Positions 7,210 to 11,497 of a stretch of 16,612 bases of DNA are shown here, in pieces. Location of the stretch: NCBI GenBank assembly GCA_905212515.1, contig CAJMEU010000051.1:1-16612 (forward strand), read 5' to 3'. The notes below the pieces were generated by a model. The model was not told the origin of the DNA, ran no database searches, and worked only from the letters and a program-made list of their open reading frames with translations. The position numbers were made by a program, and so were the translations under genes. Origin of the DNA: an uncultured Oscillospiraceae bacterium (lineage in GTDB: Bacteria; Bacillota; Clostridia; Oscillospirales; Ruminococcaceae). Position 1 is the first letter of the stretch. Each line of letters begins with the position of its first letter.

Positions 7210-7291
7210 AAAAAACCTGTGCAAAAAACGGTAAAATTACCCCGAAAAACCTTCAAAAACAGCGAAAAACATTGAAAAAACAGCGAAAAAA
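7210..7291 (+). other. Phased A-tract block (predicted curved DNA) between thiI and cinA
   Basis: The 126-base gap contains eight runs of four to six A, centred near 7212, 7225, 7234, 7247, 7257, 7267, 7277 and 7288. The last five are spaced 10-11 bp apart, close to one helical turn, the arrangement that gives intrinsic DNA bending. It includes a 20-bp-offset direct repeat of AAAAACAGCGAAAAA. No convincing -35/-10 pair or terminator is seen, so it may bend DNA at a promoter for cinA or simply be an A-rich, unstructured mRNA spacer. Confidence 0.6.
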
Positions 7292-7329
7292 CAGGCGATT
7301 TTACAGCGTTTGAAAGAGAGGCGAGCGGT

Positions 7330-8649
7330 ATGACCGCCGAGATCATCGCCGTGGGCACCGAATTGCTGCTGGGCGACATCGTGAACACCAACGCCCAGTT
7401 CCTGGCGCAGGAGCTGGCGGCATTGGGCATCAGCGTGTATTATCAAACCGTGGTGGGGGACAACCCCGCCCGGCTGGAGGCCGTGGTGCGCGCGGCGCGC
7501 GGGCGCAGCGACCTCCTGGTATTCACCGGCGGCCTGGGCCCCACCGAGGACGACCTGACCAAGCAGACCGTGGCGCGGGCCTACGGCGACGAGCTGCGGT
7601 TCGACGAAGAAGAGCTTGCCAAGATCGAGGCGTTCTTCGCCCGGTGGGGCCGCACCATGCCCGAGAACAACCGCCGCCAGGCCTATGTGCCCGTGCATGG
7701 GCGCAAGATCGTGAACAACAACGGCACCGCGCCGGGCATGATCTTTGAGGATACGGCCACCCCCGGCAAATACGCCGTGCTGCTGCCCGGGCCGCCCAAG
7801 GAAAACCAGCCCATGTTCCGCGACAGCGTGCGGCCCTGGCTGGCGGGCTTCGGCGACGGGGCGCTGCACTCGCTGACGCTGCGCGTGATCGGCGTGGGCG
7901 AGAGCCATCTGCAGCAGCGCCTGGGCGCCTTGCTGGAGAGCCGCAACCCCACGGCGGCCCTGTATGCCAAGACCAACGAGGTCGTCATCCGCATCACCGC
8001 CAAGGCGGCCGAGGACAGGGAGGCCGAGCGCATGTGCCGGGCATACGCCCAGACGTTTTACGATGTGCTGGGCGACCATATCTACGGCGAGGGCGACGCC
8101 CCGCTGGAAGCCGCGGTGGTGGCGGCCCTGGCTGGGGCCGGCAAGACGGTGGCCACGGCCGAGAGCTGTACCGGCGGCCTTGTGTCCCAGCGCATCACCG
8201 CCGTGTCCGGCTCGTCCCAGGTGTTCGGCTACGGCCTTTGCACCTATGCGAACGAGGCAAAGCAGCGGCTGCTGGGCGTGCCCGGGGAGCTGATCGAACG
8301 GCACGGCGTGGTCTCGGCCCCTGTGGCCGCCGCCATGGCCCGGGGCGTGCGGCGCCTGGCGGGCGCCGACATCGGCCTGGGCATCACGGGCATCGCGGGC
8401 CCCACCGGCGGCACGCCGGACAAGCCCGTGGGCCTTGTTTACCTGGCCGTGGCCGACGGCGAGGCCACCTGGGTGGAGAAATTGCAAATCACGGGCCGCC
8501 CGAGGGACAGCGTGCGCGCCTGGGCCGCCCAAAGCGCGCTGGAACTGGTGCGCCGGCTGGCCCTGGGCCTGACGCCGCCCCGCGCCCAGCGCTTTGGCGC
8601 CGGGGAGACGGTGGAATACCAAGAGACAACGGTCCGGCAGGACGTGTAA
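7330..8649 (+). CDS. cinA: CinA, competence/damage-inducible protein and nicotinamide nucleotide amidase
   Basis: The 439 residues are a full-length CinA. The N-terminal half (about 1-170) is a MoaB/MogA-like domain (AEIIAVGTELLLGDIVNTNA, the GGLGPTEDDLT motif, LLPGPPKE), which in CinA proteins acts as an ADP-ribose pyrophosphatase-like unit. A linker domain (about 180-265) follows, then a PncC domain (about 260-425) that deamidates nicotinamide mononucleotide to nicotinic acid mononucleotide. The amidase signatures are present: AESCTGG with Ser279, TYANEAKQ, and GIAGPTGGTPDKPVG (354-368). AGAGAGG lies just upstream of the ATG. In streptococci cinA is in the competence regulon with recA; no recA is in this window. 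Its downstream neighbour is a diverged copy of its own C-terminal half. Confidence 0.96.
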   Translation: MTAEIIAVGTELLLGDIVNTNAQFLAQELAALGISVYYQTVVGDNPARLEAVVRAARGRSDLLVFTGGLGPTEDDLTKQTVARAYGDELRFDEEELAKIEAFFARWGRTMPENNRRQAYVPVHGRKIVNNNGTAPGMIFEDTATPGKYAVLLPGPPKENQPMFRDSVRPWLAGFGDGALHSLTLRVIGVGESHLQQRLGALLESRNPTAALYAKTNEVVIRITAKAAEDREAERMCRAYAQTFYDVLGDHIYGEGDAPLEAAVVAALAGAGKTVATAESCTGGLVSQRITAVSGSSQVFGYGLCTYANEAKQRLLGVPGELIERHGVVSAPVAAAMARGVRRLAGADIGLGITGIAGPTGGTPDKPVGLVYLAVADGEATWVEKLQITGRPRDSVRAWAAQSALELVRRLALGLTPPRAQRFGAGETVEYQETTVRQDV

Positions 8650-8667
8650 ATTGAGGGAGGTACTCCG

Positions 8668-9747
8668 ATGGTAGACATGGAAAAGAATGTGGAAAAACAG
8701 CTCATCGTCCGCACCTTCGAGCCGGACATGGGCGCCCTGAAGGCCGCCGCCCGCCAGCTGCGGGGCCTGAGCGACCTGGGGCTGAACCTGTACGGCCAAA
8801 GCGGCGAGGTGCTGATCGTGGTCACCGCCCGCTCCCACGCGGCGGCCGCGGCCACGGAACTGACCGAGCGTGTGGCCGAACAGCTAGAGACCGCCCTGGG
8901 CGAGGCCGCCTACGGCCGCGGCAAGGGAAGCCTTGCCTATTTCGCCGCCGGCGAGCTGATGGAGAACGAGGCCCTCATCGCCGCCTCCGACTCCAAAACG
9001 GGCGCCTTGCTGGCCGAGGAGTTCTCCCACACCAAGCGGGGCAACAACGTGTTTGACTTCGGCGATTCCAGCTACAGCGATTCCCGCGTGATGGCCAGGA
9101 TGAAGGAGACCGCCGCCAAACACTTCGAGCCGGGCGACGACGCCCAGATGGCGGCGGCCCGCGCGGCCGCGGCCTCGAAGTGCGCCCGCGCCGAGGTGGG
9201 CGTGTCCATTGTGGGCAACGGCATCGCGGGCAAGGACGTTTACCTGGCCGTGGCGTACAAAGGCCACGTGTATATGCGCAAATTCCCCCAGGCGCCGGAC
9301 ACGGGCAAAAAAGCCGCCCTGGCCGCCCTGGATATCACCCGCCGCCTGATGGCGGACCTGCCCGTCAGCGCCGAGACACGGGTGTTCAAGGCCAATTCCG
9401 ACTTTGATTGGGACGCCCCCGTGCAGGCAAAGCAGAAAAACAAGGCCCTGCTGCCCATCATCGTGCTGGCGGTGCTGCTGGTGGCGCTCATCGTGGCCTG
9501 CTGGTACTTCCTCACCCATTTCAGCCTCTTCGGCGCGGATTCGGACACAGCGCCAGCCGGCGGGGCTTCCGCCAGCGTGTCGGCCAGTGTGCCCGCCTCC
9601 AACTTCCCGGTGGACGACGCCGGCGCTTCCGTCAGCCTGCCGGACGCAGGCAGCGGCTCTGCACCCGTCAGTGTGCCCGCGTCCTCTTCCAGCCAGGAGA
9701 TCGGCGGCCAGGTAGACGACGACGGCACCGTCCATCCCTTCGCCTGA
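8668..9747 (+). CDS. Membrane-anchored, diverged paralogue of the CinA C-terminal half (likely pseudoenzyme)
   Basis: A 359-residue protein of no named family. Residues 12-188 line up with CinA residues from LTLRVIG through GIAG with essentially one single-residue gap; by hand count about a quarter of the first 102 positions are identical (for example Y-GEV-I, LG---YG-G). At the amidase signature ESCTGG becomes DSKTGA (108-113; Ser109 kept, Cys to Lys), and after GIAG (185-188) the conserved PTGGTPDKPVG loop is missing before VYLAVA. After residue 237 comes a basic KQKNK, one transmembrane helix (about 260-282) and a 75-residue Ser/Ala/Val/Pro-rich tail, predicted outside the cell by the positive-inside rule. 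GAGGGAGG lies 7 bases before the ATG. It starts 18 bases after cinA, so the two are co-transcribed. A role as a regulator or membrane anchor for CinA is inference. Confidence 0.85.
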   Translation: MVDMEKNVEKQLIVRTFEPDMGALKAAARQLRGLSDLGLNLYGQSGEVLIVVTARSHAAAAATELTERVAEQLETALGEAAYGRGKGSLAYFAAGELMENEALIAASDSKTGALLAEEFSHTKRGNNVFDFGDSSYSDSRVMARMKETAAKHFEPGDDAQMAAARAAAASKCARAEVGVSIVGNGIAGKDVYLAVAYKGHVYMRKFPQAPDTGKKAALAALDITRRLMADLPVSAETRVFKANSDFDWDAPVQAKQKNKALLPIIVLAVLLVALIVACWYFLTHFSLFGADSDTAPAGGASASVSASVPASNFPVDDAGASVSLPDAGSGSAPVSVPASSSSQEIGGQVDDDGTVHPFA

Positions 9748-9796
9748 GCCAGCTTCCCCGGCGGGGGAAGGGCGCCGCGCCTGTTGGCCAAAAACC

Positions 9797-9840
9797 AAAG
9801 CCCCTTCCGTGACGACGCTTCGTCACGGAAGGGGCTTTTT
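9797..9840 (+). terminator. Bidirectional terminator between the CinA paralogue and the Nif11-like gene
   Basis: A 19-bp stem (9797-9815 with 9820-9838) with a 4-base loop. T-runs flank it on the right for plus-strand transcripts (9836-9840), and A-rich sequence on the left (9790-9799) gives a weaker T-run for the minus strand. It serves two converging genes. Confidence 0.94.
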
Positions 9841-9855
9841 GCCTGTGGGAACGGC

Positions 9856-10095
9856 TTATTCTTGTTTGCCTTTGCCGAAGAGGCCCGCCAGGCCGCCCTC
9901 GATCTTGCCCAGCAGGTCGCCGCCGGCCACCTGCGCCTTGACGCCCTCGATGATTTTGTTCACCATTTCATCCGGCAGGTCCACGTCCAGCAGGCCCTCC
10001 AGGGATTTCGCCGGATCCTTGCTGAATTTTTCCGCCAGAGCGGGGTCCTTCTGCACTTTTTCCACGATCTCCTTGATCTTTTCCACGATTTCCAT
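9856..10095 (-). CDS. Small Nif11-like helical protein with a double-glycine motif
   Basis: A 79-residue protein of unknown function. The N-terminal 50 residues are charged and helical (EIVEKIKEIVEKVQKDPALA, then EKFSKDPAKSLEGLLDVDLP), a pattern like Nif11/nitrile-hydratase-type small proteins and leader peptides, and like small conserved proteins common in Clostridia. An AQVAGG motif near residue 59 precedes a glycine-rich amphipathic tail (DLLGKIEGGLAGLFGKGKQE). That layout resembles a leader with a GG processing site, but no RiPP-modifying enzyme, C39 protease or exporter is nearby, so a cytosolic structural or regulatory role is as likely. GGAAGGA lies 8 bases before the ATG. An extended -10 promoter is at 10140-10148, and the gene ends at the shared terminator. 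Confidence 0.8.
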   Translation of the reverse strand: MEIVEKIKEIVEKVQKDPALAEKFSKDPAKSLEGLLDVDLPDEMVNKIIEGVKAQVAGGDLLGKIEGGLAGLFGKGKQE

Positions 10096-10139
10096 ATTTT
10101 TCGTCCTTCCCGGCCGCTTTGCGCGGTTTATTTGCCTTT

Positions 10140-10148
10140 ATTATAGCA
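10140..10148 (-). promoter_or_regulatory. Extended -10 promoter of the Nif11-like gene
   Basis: On the minus strand TGCTATAAT (10148-10140) is a perfect extended -10, about 45 bases before the start codon. No -35 is recognisable (the region is C-rich). Read-through from queH upstream is also possible, since no clear terminator separates them. Confidence 0.7.
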
Positions 10149-10192
10149 AACCGGACTTGGAGCGGGGGGAAAAGGAACGGTCGTGAAGCGTG

Positions 10193-10828
10193 TTATTTTG
10201 GTAAAGAACGCCGGGCCTCGGCCTCGCGCTTTGAAAATACGCAGCCGCAGTAGTCCTGCCGGTACATGCCGTAGGCGGCCGACAGCTCGGTGCTGCGCTT
10301 GAAGCCGTTTTTCTTCTTAAAATCCGACGGCAGCCAGGCGACGCCGTACTGCGCGGCCAGCTCCCGGCCGATCTCGTTCAGTTTGGCGGCGTCCTTGTGC
10401 GGGCTGATGGACAGGGTGGTGCAGAAGTAATCGTACCCGCCCTCGGCCGCGCGCCGCGCCGTGTGGGCCAGGCGCAGGCGGTAGCAGGCCCAACAACGGG
10501 CGCCGCCCTCGGGCAGTTGTTCCAGGCCCTTGGCGGCGGCGTAAAATTCCGCCGGCTCGTAGGGGGCCACCAGCACTTCCACCGGCCCGGCCAGTTCGCC
10601 GGCCCGGGCGGCAAAGCGGCGCTGTTCCCCGGCCCGGTGGGCGTATTCGGCCGCGGTGTCGATGTTGGGGTTGTAGTAATCCACCGTCACCGCGAAGTGG
10701 GGCGTCAGCGCCTCCAGCACGTAGCTGGAACAGGGGGCGCAGCAGCTGTGCAGCAGCAGCCGGGGCCGCCGCCCATCCAAGGCGGCGATCAGGCGGTCCA
10801 ATTCCAGTTGATAATTTTCCTTTGGCAA
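10193..10828 (-). CDS. queH: Epoxyqueuosine reductase QueH
   Basis: Catalyses the last step of queuosine synthesis, reducing epoxyqueuosine to queuosine in the wobble position of tRNAs with GUN anticodons; it is the non-homologous replacement for QueG. The 211 residues carry the DUF208/QueH signatures: LLLHSCCAPCSSYVLE with Cys29, Cys30 and Cys33, YYNPNI at 51-56, the CWACYRLRL pair Cys112/Cys115, TTLSISPHKD, DFKKKNGF and the C-terminal YCGCVFSKRE. The vicinal Cys29-Cys30 and Cys112/Cys115 match the cluster-binding cysteines of studied QueH. The start is TTG at 10828: no ATG fits before the CC motif, and a run of eight G (10842-10835) serves as ribosome site 6 bases upstream. No other queuosine gene is in the window, consistent with salvage or a scattered pathway. 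Confidence 0.95.
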   Translation of the reverse strand: MPKENYQLELDRLIAALDGRRPRLLLHSCCAPCSSYVLEALTPHFAVTVDYYNPNIDTAAEYAHRAGEQRRFAARAGELAGPVEVLVAPYEPAEFYAAAKGLEQLPEGGARCWACYRLRLAHTARRAAEGGYDYFCTTLSISPHKDAAKLNEIGRELAAQYGVAWLPSDFKKKNGFKRSTELSAAYGMYRQDYCGCVFSKREAEARRSLPK

Positions 10829-10853
10829 AGCGCGCCCCCCCCTTTTGCTTTTT

Positions 10854-10862
10854 ATTATACCA
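10854..10862 (-). promoter_or_regulatory. Extended -10 promoter of queH
   Basis: On the minus strand TGGTATAAT (10862-10854) is a perfect extended -10, giving a leader of only about 20 bases before the TTG start. No -35 match is seen. It is divergent from the Pho-box promoter about 65 bp away. Confidence 0.7.
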
Positions 10863-10921
10863 TATCCGGACAGGGAAGAGGAAAAGCGGCAAAAATTTCA
10901 AATATTACAAAAAGGTTAAAA

Positions 10922-10958
10922 TTTCTGTCATATTTCTGTCACAACTTTTGGGTATGAT
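10922..10958 (+). promoter_or_regulatory. Pho-box-like direct repeat and -10 element driving the candidate RNA
   Basis: TTTCTGTCA occurs twice in exact copies at 10922-10930 and 10933-10941, an 11-bp period. The 18-bp core CTGTCATATTTCTGTCAC (10925-10942) matches the enterobacterial PhoB box CTGTCATAWAWCTGTCAY at all but one position. It sits 10 bp upstream of a TATGAT -10 (10953-10958), replacing the -35, as in PhoB-activated promoters. The surroundings are strongly AT-rich. An OmpR-type response regulator is the likely binder; that it is PhoB/PhoP itself is inference. Confidence 0.65.
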
Positions 10959-10962
10959 AAAA

Positions 10963-11096
10963 GCACAGAAGGAAATCCTCCTGTGATCGAAACCAAGCCG
11001 GGCGCTGTAGGCGCCCTCAGTCGACAAGCCGGGACGCACCGCTGGCCGGTGCCAGCCCGGCAGCAACCAATCCTCTGCACCTTGTGTGCTGTTTTT
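10963..11096 (+). ncRNA. Candidate structured non-coding RNA (no family recognised)
   Basis: The segment starts at the expected transcription start (about 10965) of the Pho-box promoter. Its two ends pair: GCACAGAAGG (10963-10972) with CCUUGUGUGC (11080-11089), nine of ten pairs. Inside are GGGCGC-UGUAG-GCGCCC (11000-11016) and a two-part hairpin, GCCGGG/CCCGGC (11028-11033 with 11056-11061) enclosing GCACCG/CGGUGC (11036-11041 with 11047-11052). Five T (11092-11096) follow the closing stem, so it can act as its own terminator. The 5' strand can also fold locally (CACAG...CUGUG, 10965-10986), an alternative that would open the closing stem. Each hairpin is preceded by a repeated UCGA...CAAGCCGGG motif. 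It is not a tRNA, SRP RNA, tmRNA or RNase P RNA, and I cannot match it to a riboswitch class. Confidence 0.5.
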
Positions 11097-11137
11097 CATA
11101 AAACCTTTTTCCTCCTTCACTTCTTTTCACAGCAAAG

Positions 11138-11170
11138 ATGCGGCAGACGCGCGGCGTTTGCCGCATTTTT
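11138..11170 (+). terminator. Rho-independent terminator downstream of the candidate RNA
   Basis: A 13-bp stem, ATGCGGCAGACGC (11138-11150) with GCGTTTGCCGCAT (11154-11166, one G-U), a 3-base loop and five T (11166-11170). It lies before the DUF896 gene, so it ends a transcript that starts upstream, giving an RNA of at most about 205 bases from the Pho-box promoter. Confidence 0.92.
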
Positions 11171-11197
11171 GCATCTTTTCGAGGTTTATGCTATAGT
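11169..11197 (+). promoter_or_regulatory. Promoter of the DUF896 gene
   Basis: TTGCAT (11169-11174), a 17-bp spacer and an extended -10 TGCTATAGT (11189-11197). The -35 overlaps the end of the preceding terminator. It gives a leader of about 16 bases. Confidence 0.7.
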
Positions 11198-11219
11198 TAC
11201 AGCGAACAGGAGGGATAAA

Positions 11220-11432
11220 ATGACCGAGCAGCAATTGGCGCGCATCAGCGCCCTGGCGCACAAGAGCCGCACCCCCGACGGCCTGACCCAGGCCGAGCGG
11301 GACGAACAGGCGGCCCTGCGGGCGGAATATGTGGCGGCCATGAAGGCCAGCCTGAAACGCCAGCTGGACAGCACCGTGGTGGTGCAGCCGGACGGCACCA
11401 GGAAAAAATTGAAACAAAAAGGCGCACAATAA
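11220..11432 (+). CDS. DUF896 (YnzC-like) small protein
   Basis: A 70-residue cytosolic protein of the DUF896/YnzC family, whose biochemical role is not established (B. subtilis YnzC is a small helical-hairpin protein, and the relative YneA-operon member is linked to the SOS response). The family pattern is clear: QLARISALAHKSRTPDGLT, then EAERDEQAALRAEY-type helix (here QAERDEQAALRAEYVAAMK), then a basic tail ending KKLKQKGAQ. AGGAGGG (11208-11214) is 5 bases before the ATG. The reading frame stays open upstream to a GTG at 10983, but that would translate the structured RNA and a terminator, and the family begins here. It has its own promoter and is followed after 65 bases by the penicillin-binding protein gene. 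Confidence 0.92.
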   Translation: MTEQQLARISALAHKSRTPDGLTQAERDEQAALRAEYVAAMKASLKRQLDSTVVVQPDGTRKKLKQKGAQ

Positions 11433-11497
11433 CGTTATGATAATGAAGCGGGGCGCAGCGGTGCCCCGGGGAACGTGAAAGCAAAGAGGGTGGGACG

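Noticed and set aside
11028..11070. Resemblance of CCCGGCAGCAACC to the core of SAM-I (S-box) riboswitches
   Set aside because: The other S-box signatures (GGUGGAGGGA, GGUGCUAAUUCC and the matching pseudoknot) are absent, and no sulfur-amino-acid gene follows. The helix order is also different.
10963..11096. Checked as tRNA, SRP RNA, tmRNA, 6S RNA, RNase P RNA, cyclic-di-GMP, cobalamin, TPP or preQ1 riboswitch
   Set aside because: None of the conserved core sequences of these classes could be found on either strand. The preQ1 idea was tempting because of queH, but the pairing and the strand are wrong.
10983..11219. In-frame upstream extension of the DUF896 gene from a GTG at 10983, with AAGGAAA before it
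   Set aside because: The family begins at the ATG at 11220, which has a perfect ribosome site and its own promoter. The extension would run through strong hairpins and a Rho-independent terminator.
11425..11468. Promoter-like TATGATAAT and a GC hairpin before the PBP gene
   Set aside because: The only TTGAAA upstream is 21 bp from TATGAT, too far, and the hairpin has no U-run. Too weak to call either promoter or terminator.
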